NCBI GenBank assembly: GCA_037447605.1
Contig: CM074804.1
Span: 5,190,356 to 5,254,355, forward strand
Direction: 5' to 3'
Source of the DNA: Zygnema circumcarinatum
Taxonomy: Eukaryota; Streptophyta; Zygnematophyceae; Zygnematales; Zygnemataceae
Length of the DNA: 64,000 bases
The position numbers and the translations under genes are program-made. Of this stretch, positions 48,101 to 58,300 are shown one piece after another. Below the pieces are notes generated by a model that searched no databases, was not told the origin of the DNA, and worked only from the letters and a program-made list of their open reading frames with translations. Position 1 is the stretch's first letter, and each line of letters starts with the position of its first letter.

Positions 48101-51100
48101 CGGGGACAACGGCTCAGGGGTCTGAAGCTCTGCTGTGATTTTTCTCGAGTGTTCCATGAACCTGCTGTCTATGGACTCTTGGCTGGCATGTTTTGGAAGG
48201 ATGAGGTTGAACTAGTTGAATCAGAAACATGAGAACCGCCTGAACTGGCGGGAGTAAACTCACCACAAATCGAACTTTCCTGGGGTTCAGCCATATGGGG
48301 ATGGTGTTGGGAGCGAACTTGAGAGCCTGCAACACGTTTTTTGAAACAGTATGAAGGAAATCAGCCGAAAGGAATCACTGCCATCACGTGCAGTAATAGG
48401 GAGTTCCAGCATCCAGGAGCGGTGCAGAAGGGAGCATGCAAAGATCGCCACTGTACCTTCAAGGAGTGACCAGAACTCCAATATCCACCCGGCCCTGTTG
48501 CCGCAATGCCGGCTGCCATTCTACAGGTGCTATCGAAGTTGCTAAAGCTGAACAGGCACGTATTCAATGTCATTATCGATGTCATGGACGGGGGCAACAA
48601 CAACTTTCAATTTCTGATCAATCATGAAAAATAATATGATGTCCTCTAGCTGTACAGGTCAAACCCCAGCTACACATGCAATAAATCGATACACCGAATT
48701 ACTATATAGTCAGAAAATCCCTACCTGACATTTTCAAGAGAGTGAGTCTTCCATCCTTGACTAGTTCGATACTGGTTGATGATAACCCCGACTGTCGGTG
48801 CGGTGTTCATCAACCCTCCAGTAGACCGACCGCGGGCTCCCCAGAGCAGCGGCATGCTGCAAAGGTCAGGAGATAACGACAAGCCAACCCCACCAATCCA
48901 GCATGTCAATTGAAGTAACCCTCATGATGCATCAGCAGCATCCGGGCATCGTGACAGCTTGCAGAGCCATGCAGAACGACGAAAATGGAGAAGGGAGAGG
49001 CGAAAAGCGGCGGTGGAGGAACGGGAGGCCCTCACGTGCAGCCTGAGACAGGGCGGCAGTTCGCCCAGGGGCTGTCCGACCAGCACTGGGTGGGGTTGCC
49101 GTAGTTCTCAGTTTGGCCTACAACCCGCGTGTTCCTCACAGTGATCTGCTGGTCCTGGTCCAGGTCTATGCCCCACAGGTTATCTGAAACTGCGCTGTCG
49201 GAAATGGTCAAAATGTCGGTGTTGTGCACGAAAAGTCTGCCAAGGCCGTCATCCATTTTAAGTCAACCATCCATCAGAAGAGGTCTACTACACTAAAACC
49301 AGGATTTGGGGTCACTGCAATAAGGCAGTCGAGTTTGTCACTGTGTTATTGCTTGATTATGCAGGGAATAAATAGATGTTTTGCAGATTCTAAAGGTACA
49401 TTGCCTGCGCTTAGGGAGAGTAGACGAGGAGGGTAACAGAGAACTCACCCAATCCAACGGTTCTTGTAAACATTGAGCTTGTCCATGGAATTTGGCGCAC
49501 CAAATGTCTGCTCAGTCCCACAAGAAAGAGCACCAATCGCAACTGTCAAGGCAGCTGTACAACAGTAGCTACTGAAGTTTGAGCAGATTGCGATTGAAAC
49601 ACTGAAAAACGCGCACAAACTCGCAGCACCGCTCTTTCACGGCAGACAGTAAATAAAATGGTCTGACATTGCCGGTTGGGCACTGCAGCGAATCACGACC
49701 CTGAGGCCGACACTATAAGCGGGGCAGAGAGCTCACCCAGTCGGAATTTCGTGGATTGATGCCATGTGGATAAGTGCGAATTCCTACAGTAACAAAAAAA
49801 GGAACACAAGAACAAGGAGTCGTCGTCAACAAGAAAAATGATTCCCTTGAAAACTTGAAAGAGAAGCTTTTGCACTTCTCCACAATTTAGAACATTATGC
49901 AGCCCTTGTGCCAATGCCAAGTTACCTGAGAAGGCTTCACAAACTAAGGCATGACTCCTATGACACCCTTTAACGGGTTTTACAATTTTCCATTCTTCAA
50001 CTTTTGGCTTCAGTTTTTGGAATTGAAGTTTTAGTTTAAAATGCAATGCAATATACAAGATGGCTTCCAACATAAGCTTGGGTTCATTTACGCTACTGAA
50101 ATGTATGCCAGGTCCTACCTATTCCATCGTTGGAATGTGCGACGTTTCCGCTGAAGTTTGTCAAGGACATGAGAATCGGAGACACATTTTTAATGCGTGG
50201 AATACTCAGAGAGGCGCCTCGTACTGCATTTCGAAGCTCGATCCAGAACCTGCATGACGGGAGGGAAGAGAATCACTTCGCGTGGCAATCGATGGAACTT
50301 GAGGTGCTGATTTACAAGGAGATTAATTCTGAAGGAACAGACTGCAGCATCATTCAGCACACGAGGAGAGATAACAGACACGCCTCGAACAAGTGAACAG
50401 CTAAATCCACAGCTTCGCAAGGAAACAGCAAGGAGGAAACGAGCGCGAGAGCCGACCCGCTTGCTTCAGAGCCGGCAGCCACATTATTGATGATGTTGTT
50501 CTGTACGTTTGAAATCCAGAACGTTGCCGGTTCATTGTCAGTTTCGTCCGTCATCGTAGTGCTGCCGGTCTGCATGATCATGCGATCCACTGCAGCCACC
50601 TCCGCATGCAATGCCATGTCTGAGGGTGATGCAGACCAGCAACTGCGATAGGCAGCGAGGCAGTGGCTGCTGCTCATGCGCGCAGGCAAGAAGGGGGAAG
50701 CGGGCGCGCACCCTTGTTGGTGAGGATGCCGATGTTGTTGATGAAGGTGTTCCCGACCTCCCCGCCCTCCTGCAGCATGCAGCAAACAGCACGATGCAGC
50801 GACAGCATCAGCACCATCATGAGCAGCACCATCATGAGCAGCACCATCATGAGCAGCACCATCATGAGCAGCACCATCAGGAGCAGCACCATCATGAGCA
50901 GCACCATCATGAGCAGCACCATCATGAGCAGCACCATCATGAGCAGCACCATCATGAGCAGCACCATCATGAGCAGCACCATCATGAGCAGCACCATCAT
51001 GAGCAGCACCATCAGGAGCAGCACCATCATGAGCAGCACCATCATGAGCAGCAGCACCATAACGAGCACCATCAGCGAGCAGCATGCACCTCGGTCATGA

Positions 51101-52692
51101 AGCAGTGGCCGCTGGTGTTGTACGCCACGTTGCTGTCAGCCGTGATGTTGTCGGAGGCGTGCAGCACGATGCAGCGCTGCAGGAGGAGGAAAGCGCTTTG
51201 TTAGGATCCGCCAGAGAGTCTTGCGGCGCAGCCATTAGCCCGCCTCTAGCGGTGAGTAGCAGGAGGCCCTTAGAACAGGTGCGGGAGTGCAGGGCGGCCT
51301 GCCTGCTTGCTGTGCACAAGAGCGTTCTTGCGGACGACGCTGTTGGGACTCGATCCCACGACGTGGAAGTGGATGTTGTAGCGGCCGAGCTGGCCCTGCT
51401 GGCCCATCCGCAGGTACTGCACGCCCTCGATGTACTGCGGAATGCTCGTCATGAACACGATGAAGTGCCCGCCTGCATCCCCCCTCCCGCTGCTGCCTCC
51501 CTCAGCATCCCGCTGAAGGCAGAGAACAGAGTCCATGGCCGCACTCCGCAGTTGCCGGGGGGGAAGGCAGAGCTGGCCGACCTTCATACTGATTCGGGGC
51601 CGGCTCGTCGGTGCCGGTGATGACAATGTTGCGAGAAAGGAGCGCAACCTCACCACGCTGGTCAATGAACCCTCCCATGCCGTCAGACGCGCGCTCACCA
51701 AAATGGTCGTATTGCAGTGGCGCATCCAACAGTATGATGGAACCTGTTCCATTTCGGGCCACTGGATTTCCAACCCAAAACATTTCCATCAATATAAACA
51801 CAATGACCGTGGAAGAATTCCTGAAGAATGGCAGTAGGGTATCTAAAATTTCAGGTGCTGACAGCAGAAATTGACAGTGGAGTTCATACACCGTCAATGT
51901 ACACTTTTCGTTCAATTAAAAAAGCCAAACTATGACCAACCAGCTCTGCCTTAACTCAGCCTCAGTGTAAGCAAGTCGTTGCCTACCGCCCGTAATGTTG
52001 AACACTTCCGCCTGTTTCCGGTCGAAGTCGGTAGATGAAAGCACAATTTGAGAGCCCACCGGCCACAGTCTAGTGACATCTGTGCTGACGGAAATACTTG
52101 AGTCACCATCCTTGGCCGTGCGGCTGAGCTTGACCCAGACGGGCATGCTGGCCGGGCCGGGGAGGCCGTGGAGGCGCACCTGCCCGCCGACCTGCGCAGG
52201 GCCGCCCGGCAGGGCAGTGAGTGCGCTACAGCAGCAGCAGCAGCAGCACGAGGAGGAGGAGGAGGAGCAGCAGGAGGAGGAGGAGGAGAAGGAGGAGGAG
52301 GAGGGAGAGAGGAGGAGGAGCAGGAGGAGGAGGAAGAGGAGGAGGAGGAGGAGGAGGAGGAGGNNNNNNNNNNCGCGCTGAGTCCCGGCCAGGGGCCCGC
52401 GGGCGGCTTTCCGGCGGCCCGCGGAGGCGGGAGTGGAAGAGAGGGGGCGCTGACCTTGCGGCGGAGGTACGGGCGGCGGGAAGGGAGGCGGAGGCGAGGG
52501 CGGGGGGGGCGAGGGGGGCGGCGGGGAGACGGGTGGGAAGAGCAGGGAAGGGGAGGGGTCGGCGAGGAAGGCGCAGGGCGAGACGAACACGTCGGTGAAG
52601 GTCGCCGGCGCGGCGCGCGCGGTCAGCGGCAGGTCGAGGGCGGCGAGCAGCGCCGGAAGCAGAAGCACAGCCGCGCGCACCACCGCCGCCAT
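42175..52692 (-). CDS. Large secreted G8/beta-helix protein, copy 1 (interrupted by assembly gap)
   Basis: Exons (minus): 52692-52455; [exons 2-4 lost in the N gap]; 52191-51987, 51761-51582, 51472-51303, 51176-51090, 50769-50712, 50589-50457, 50249-50119, 49783-49737, 49507-49449, 49236-49036, 48856-48725, 48547-48457, 48326-48264, 48089-47821, 47575-47291, 47162-47001, 46844-46705, 46416-46214, 46094-45922, 45806-45739, 45390-45261, 44967-44755, 44411-44165, 43987-43742, 43603-43457, 43306-43213, 43098-42938, 42441-42175. About 1,530 aa are visible, roughly 1,700 if the missing exons match copy 2. Order: signal peptide; SPPPP extensin-like linker; [G8]; beta-helix region with IEGVQYLRMGQQGQLGRYNI and HFHVVG as in CEMIP/TMEM2/PKHD1L1; jelly-roll-like repeats (TYYFRTNFTLTS); MopE-like ICDGVDNDNDG and CNGVDDNCDG motifs; two or three more jelly-roll-like units; stop at 42175. 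Function in plants is unknown; a wall or extracellular-matrix role is likely. Confidence 0.85.
50816..51062. repeat. 15-bp minisatellite (CATCATGAGCAGCAC)n in copy 1 intron
   Basis: About 16 tandem 15-bp units with a few CATCAGGAGCAGCAC variants lie in the intron between exons 51176-51090 and 50769-50712. The equivalent intron of copy 2 (58188-58297) has only two or three units, so the array expanded or contracted after the duplication. Long frames reading HEQHH or MVLLM through it are repeat artefacts. Confidence 0.95.
52223..52363. repeat. (GAG)n/(CTC)n trinucleotide tract at gap edge
   Basis: An AGC run (52230-52247) is followed by a long GAG-rich tract that runs straight into the N gap. 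It corresponds to the CTC tract of copy 2 (56880-57170), which lies in the intron between exons 4 and 5. Confidence 0.95.
52364..52373. other. Assembly gap (10 N)
   Basis: Ten Ns join an intron 4 microsatellite on the left directly to intron 1 sequence on the right. By comparison with copy 2 (55656 to about 57000), about 1.3-1.4 kb including exons 2, 3 and 4 is missing, so the N count is a placeholder. Confidence 0.95.
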
Positions 52693-52934
52693 GGCTCCTC
52701 CTCCTCCTCCTCCTCCTCCTCGTCCGACCGCCGGTCGCCGTTCCCGCTCCGCCTCCGCCCCCCGCTCCACTTCCCCCCTCGCCCGCCCGCCCGCCCGCGG
52801 CCGTGCCTCTCCGTCCGTACCGCTAGGGACAAAACGCCCGCACGTCACCTTCCTCAGGCCACCAGCTGGCCCTGGCCCGGCCGGGCCGATCCGCGGACCG
52901 CCGCCGGGCGAATCGGAGCGCTGCGCACCGCCGG

Positions 52935-53003
52935 GCGGGCGGGCGGACGGTCAGACGGGCGGGCGGGCGGGCGGGCGGGCGGGCGGGCGGGCGGGCGGGC
53001 GGA
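52935..53003. repeat. (GGGC)n microsatellite
   Basis: GGGC tetranucleotides, about 15 units interrupted by GGAC/AGAC variants. Shorter GGGC runs appear next to each start codon (52784-52800 and 55227-55250, inverted) and at 55668-55686. Confidence 0.9.
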
Positions 53004-53139
53004 CGTGCGGGCGGCCAAAGTCTCGATGGTCAAAGTTTGTCGCAGAAAATTGAAATACGACAAGGTGACAACGAATGCTTGAATGTCGCGAGTTCAATGC
53101 CATTTTCCTTCTTTGAATGTCTGTTTGTTTCTTTATTCA

Positions 53140-53890
53140 CGTGGTTTAATGCCCGACGGCAGCAACTTGACCAACCTCACCCTCGCGGCTGCTTACCAGT
53201 AGGGCTGCGCTGGTGAGCCTACGCGTAGCTTTCCGCTTCTAGCCGTAAAATTGAACAGGCTGAGAAATTAAGAAACGAGTTTACTCAATTCTCAATCTTA
53301 TTGAATAGGGTTGAACTTTGGACACTCGAGGTCGAAACTTTTTCGATTTAAGTAAGCGAAAAGTGTTAGAGAAAAAGTTCAAAGACTCAATGTGTTCGTC
53401 GCACGTGTGGATTCCAGTTTTTGCAACGTTGGTTCCGTGCGATTTGAGGGACGACCCCATTGTCCGTACGATTCTTCCCGTGAGCCGATGAACAATTTTT
53501 GCACTGAAATCCGGGTCCAAGCGCATTGCAATCCGCTAAATTCTCATTGTTGATCGGTAGACCAAAAGAAAACTCAAACTGAAAAGGAACGATAACTAAT
53601 TCTTCAATGTTTCTTCAGTTCTCCATAAAAATTGTATTGGGAAAAAAATAAGAATTCATTTCTCATTTGTCGAAATGAATCGTGTTACAAATAGGTGGAC
53701 TTTTTTCAGAAAGTGGTTTTGAAAGTTTTAAATTTTGAAGAGCCAAAATCTTTTATGTCTTTTTTCTCAACCTGTTCGATAACACAAATAACTTTTTTCG
53801 TTTTGTCCTTCGCTCCACAGCGACCAGTTCCTCGTGGTTCCCCATACTGATTCTATTCATGTATTTTTGATGGCGAGATCGATAGGGGTT
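53140..53890. repeat. Family A repeat interrupted by family B repeat
   Basis: 53156-53243 matches the left part of the family A copy at the window start, and 53800-53885 matches its right part. The insert at about 53244-53795 contains the family B sequence shared with 20297-20650. The insert ends carry GAACAGGCTGAGAAA (53249-53263) and, inverted, TTTCTCAACCTGTTC (53764-53778), which look like terminal inverted repeats. Confidence 0.6.
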
Positions 53891-55338
53891 GTCCAACTTC
53901 GCGAAAAGTTACGAAAAGCATTTATGAAGTTAAGTTCACGAGACTACTCCGCTCCAGGCGGATCGCTTCATCTCCGGGGTACTCGTTTTGATGGAAAACT
54001 TACGGACGGACATTCCGACGATGTTCAAGTCAGGCAACCGCCAGTGCCACGTCCCTTCAAGCAGAACAAATGCATGCCCGTTTGGGTGCCACGGTGGCGG
54101 CTACGATCAACCGCCCGCGGCCGCAGCCGCCCGGGACGCCACCGACAAGATACGCCAGGCTGGCGAACTGCGCTGTTCGTACGGTCAAGCGAGCCGCCAA
54201 CTAAAAGATTGAACCGAAAGATATGGAGTGACGTGGCACGTGAAACTGACTCAGCCAGCTGTGCGCTTGACGACAAACCCTCTGTAGAATGAAGTTTCAA
54301 GGAGGCTGCGCGAGAGACGGAGGGCGTTGAAATCTGACGACGGCAGGTTGTCGGCGCTGGCGGCGCCTTCCGCCAGCTGGCATCAACGAGGGAGGTCCAT
54401 TGGACGCGAGAGGATCTCCAGGATCCACTACGATCTTCCTTCCGATTTCGGATATAGGTTCCGTACCATACGGTGCAGTGGGTCGTGGCACTTTTGACAC
54501 CTTCAGTTCCACCGTACCTTCGTCCTCAAGATCGAGGCAGGTACCGTACGGGATCCTCCTGTCCTTGCGGTACAATCAAACTTGCGCTGTCAGAGATTGT
54601 CGAGAGCTCTAGAGTCCGGCGATGCGTCGTGCCTACGGCTCGTAGTCGCCGTGGCCGGCTTGTCGCGGCCTGCCGCTGCCGCCCCGCCCGCCCGCAGCGG
54701 ACGGAGCTTTTTTTTCACCCCCTTCATGGCCAGAGTGGCGTCATCATGATAATGCCCCGACCGGGCCACGTCACGCGCTCCCTCGCTCCCGTCCGCCGCG
54801 AGGCAGGACCGTACGGAGGAAGCTTGCGCGGCGGGCCTGCCGCTATGGGCGGCCGCAACGGCACCAGCACGGCAGCACGATTCGTACAACCTGGCTGGGA
54901 TAGCACCAGCTAGCGACACGTGGTGATAGCCGAGTAGATCTTTGCTACCCGATTATCTAGCGTTAGGATCTTGACCTCAGATTCGACGACAACCGACAAG
55001 GCCAAGGGTTATCCGAATCCAATATGGCGGTCATATCCGATACGCCCGCGATCTGAACCTGGGGCGGTACAGCCGCTGCAAGGCCGCCCTCAGCGCCGTA
55101 CAGAGAGGCGCGTGAAGCCGGCGGCTCGCCGGTCAGACAAGCCGTTTTCGTTGCCAGCTGGTGGCCTGAGGAAGGTGACGTGCGGGCGTTTTGTCCCTAG
55201 CGGTACGGACGGAGAGGCACGGCCGCGGGCGGGCGGGCGGGCGGGCGGGCGAGGGGGGAAGTGGAGCGGGGGGCGGAGGCGGAGCGGGAACGGCGACCGG
55301 CGGTCGGACGAGGAGGAGGAGGAGGAGGAGGAGGAGCC

Positions 55339-58300
55339 ATGGCGGCGGTGGTGCGCGCGGCTGTGCTTCTGCTTCCGGCGCTGCTCGCCGCCCTCGACCT
55401 GCCGCTGACCGCGCGCGCCGCGCCGGCGACCTTCACCGACGTGTTCGTCTCGCCCTGCGCCTTCCTCGCCGACCCCTCCCCTTCCCTGCTCTTCCCACCC
55501 GTCTCCCCGCCGCCCCCCTCGCCCCCCCCGCCCTCGCCTCCGCCTCCCTTCCCGCCGCCCGTACCTCCGCCGCAAGGTCAGCGCCCCCTCTCTTCCACTC
55601 CCGCCTCCGCGGGCCGCCGGAAAGCCGCCCGCGGGCCCCTGGCCGGGACTCAGCGCGGAGCTGAGTGCGCGGGCGGGCGGGCGGGCGTGCAGGGAACTGC
55701 TCGTGGGTGTGCCCCGCGTCGCCGCCGCCGCCGGGCAGCGACCCGCCGCCTCCCGGCAACGATGCGTCTCCGCCGCCGCTCGACATCCCTCCGCCATACA
55801 CCGCCGGTACGCGCCATGGCTCACTCTCCTCGTGCGTTCCTGGGCGACGCCTGGGCCCCATCGTGCTCAGCTCGCTTTCCGAAGCACAATGCACAAGCTT
55901 AGTACAGCGCAATGCCCCTGTTTTGCTTTAATATAGGCTACATGCGGGTACTCCAAATATGGCTGTCGCATATTTATTCTCGGCTGCTCTTCTCTTCCCT
56001 CTCCCCTCCCCCTTCCTCTGTCTCGGCCACGCCCCCCTCTCTCTCACTCTCTCCCCATCTCTCCCGTCCTCTCGTCTTTCTCGCTGTATTCTCCCTCTCC
56101 CTTCCTCTCCGCTTTTTCTCCTCCGCTCCCTCTCTCACCCTCTTTCCCCCCTTTCTTCTCCCCCCTTCCCCGACCGACTTTCTTTTTCTCCCTCTACCTC
56201 TCCACTATCTCCCTCGTTCTCTCTCCTCTCTCTCCCCCTCCCCGCTCTTTTCTCTCTTACTCGTCCCCACCCCACTCTCTCTCTCTCCCTTTCTCCCTCC
56301 CTCCCTCCCCGGTCGAGCAGGGTTCCAGCTGTGGAGCGACCCGGCGACGTGGCCGGGGGGCGCGGTCCCGGGCCTCCCCGGCGTGTCGGAGCTGGCGAAC
56401 GCGACCATCCCCTGCGGGCAGCTCGTCATGCTGGACGTGCCGCTCCTCGTTCTGGCCAACCTGCGCGTGCAGGGCCTCCTCAGGTGCGCCCTCCCGCACC
56501 GCACCGCACCGCACCGCACCGCGCCCTCTCCCTGCACACCACGTCTCCATGGCTGACCGCGCTTTGCATGTGCGGTGCTGCGCAGGGTGCTGGACCACCC
56601 CTTGCTGCCGAGCATCTACGTGAAGGCGAACTCCATCCTGGTGGAGGGCCAGCTCTCTGCCGGCACGCCCGCTCGGCAGTTCTCGCAGAAGCTCACCTTC
56701 GAGCTCACGCCGAACCCCAACAACCGCGCGCCCCTCCTCTTCACCAGCTTCGCACCCGCGGAGCCGCTCTATCCGCGTAACCTCGGCCACAAGGCCTTCG
56801 CCGTGGTACATCCTCTGCTTCCTCCTCCACTCTCCCTCCTGCTCCCCCTCCTCCTCCTCCTCTCTCCCTCCTGCTAACCCTCCTCCTCCTCCTCCTCCTC
56901 CTCCTCCTCCTCCTCCTCCTCCTCCTGCTGCTCCTCCTCCTCCTCCTCCTCCTGCTCCTCCTCCTCCTCCTCCTCCTCCTCCTCCTCCTCCTCCTCCTCC
57001 TCCTCCTCCTCCTCCTCCTCCTCCTCCTCCTCTTCCTCCTCCTGCTCCTCCTCCTCTCTCCCTCCTGCTCCTCCTTCTCCTCCTCCTCCTCCTGCTGCTC
57101 CTCCTCCTCCTCCTCCTCCTCCTCCTCCTCCTCCTCCTCGTGCTGCTGCTGCTGCTGCTGTAGCGCACTCACTGCCCTGCCGGGCGGCCCTGCGCAGGTC
57201 GGCGGGCAGGTGCGCCTCCACGGCCTCCCCGGCCCGGCCAGCATGCCCGTCTGGGTCAAGCTCAGCCGCACGGCCAAGCAGGAACAGACCGCCCTTGCAG
57301 TTGACGTGAATCTGGTTGGTCAGTGGAAGGCGGGATCACAAATTGTTATCACCTCCACGGACTACGACCGAACTCAAGCAGAAGTTTTCACTATCACTGG
57401 AGGTAATTTGGGCAATCCAGACGCTGCAGCCATGTGATGCTTGTCGGAATGACTTTTTTGGTCAGGCAGTAACCAATCTGAGTTGAACATCGGGGTATGG
57501 TGAGGGCAGTTACTCGAAACGGGACAGGTTCCATCCTCCTGTTGGATGCGCCACTGAAGTATGAGCATTTTGGAGAGCTTCTTGGAGCCTCCGACGGCAT
57601 GGGAGGGTTCATGGATCAGCGTGGTGAGGTGGCGCTCCTTTCTCGCAACATTGTCATCACCGGCACCGACGAACCGGCCCCGAATCAGTATGAAGGTCGG
57701 CCAGCTCTGCCTCCCCCCCCGGCAACTGCGGAGTGCGGCCATGGACTCTGTTCTCTGCCTTCAGCGGGATGCTGAGGGAGGCAGCAGCGGGAGGGGGGAT
57801 GCAGGCGGGCACTTCATCGTGTTCATGACGAGCATTCCGCAGTACATCGAGGGCGTGCAGTACCTGCGGATGGGCCAGCAGGGCCAGCTCGGCCGCTACA
57901 ACATCCACTTCCACGTCGTGGGATCGAGTCCCAACAGCGTCGTCCGCAAGAACGCTCTTGTGCACAGCAAGCAGGCAGGCCGCCCTGCACTCCCGCACCT
58001 GTTCTAAGGGCCTCCTGCTACTCACCGCTAGAGGCGGGCTAATGGCTGCGCCGCAAGACTCTCTGGCGGATCCTAACAAAGCGCTTTCCTCCTCCTGCAG
58101 CGCTGCATCGTGCTGCACGCCTCCGACAACATCACGGCTGACAGCAACGTGGCGTACAACACCAGCGGCCACTGCTTCATGACCGAGGTGCATGCTGCTC
58201 GCTGATGGTGCTCGTTATGGTGCTGCTGCTCATGATGGTGCTGCTCATGATGGTGCTGATGCTGTCGCTGCATCGTGCTGTTTGCTGCATGCTGCAGGAG

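Larger units (their letters stand above)
52693..55338. other. Spacer and shared promoter between the head-to-head G8 genes
   Basis: Between the two start codons. The homologous arms continue upstream of each ATG for about 175-190 bp, to about 52869 and about 55151 (both end at GCCAGCTGGTGGCC). The unique spacer in between is about 2.28 kb and holds a (GGGC)n tract (52935-53003), an inverted/nested family A + family B repeat (53140-53890) and GC-rich sequence (54300-55150). Open frames there have no recognisable domain. Confidence 0.7.

Noticed and set aside
50354-51204. Long open frames on both strands reading His-Glu-Gln, Met-Val-Leu or Ala-His-Asp-Gly repeats
   Set aside because: They are translations of the 15-bp minisatellite inside an intron of G8 gene copy 1; the real short exons there are in other frames or positions.
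51084-51620. 178-aa plus-strand open frame, with a nearly identical 178-aa frame at 57657-58193 on the minus strand
   Set aside because: They are antisense to real exons of the two G8 genes and look conserved only because the two arms are nearly identical here.
52168-53082. Long Glu/Gly/Arg-rich frames around the gap and spacer
   Set aside because: They run through GAG microsatellite, the N gap and antisense of exon 1, and have no domain.
53834-54292. 152-aa plus-strand frame and an overlapping frame with Cys/His residues resembling a BED zinc finger
   Set aside because: Starts in family A repeat; the Cys/His spacing does not fit a BED finger and no transposase domain follows.
56257-57277. 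Glu/Gly/Arg-rich minus-strand frames
   Set aside because: Antisense of the CTC tract and of exons 3-5 of copy 2.
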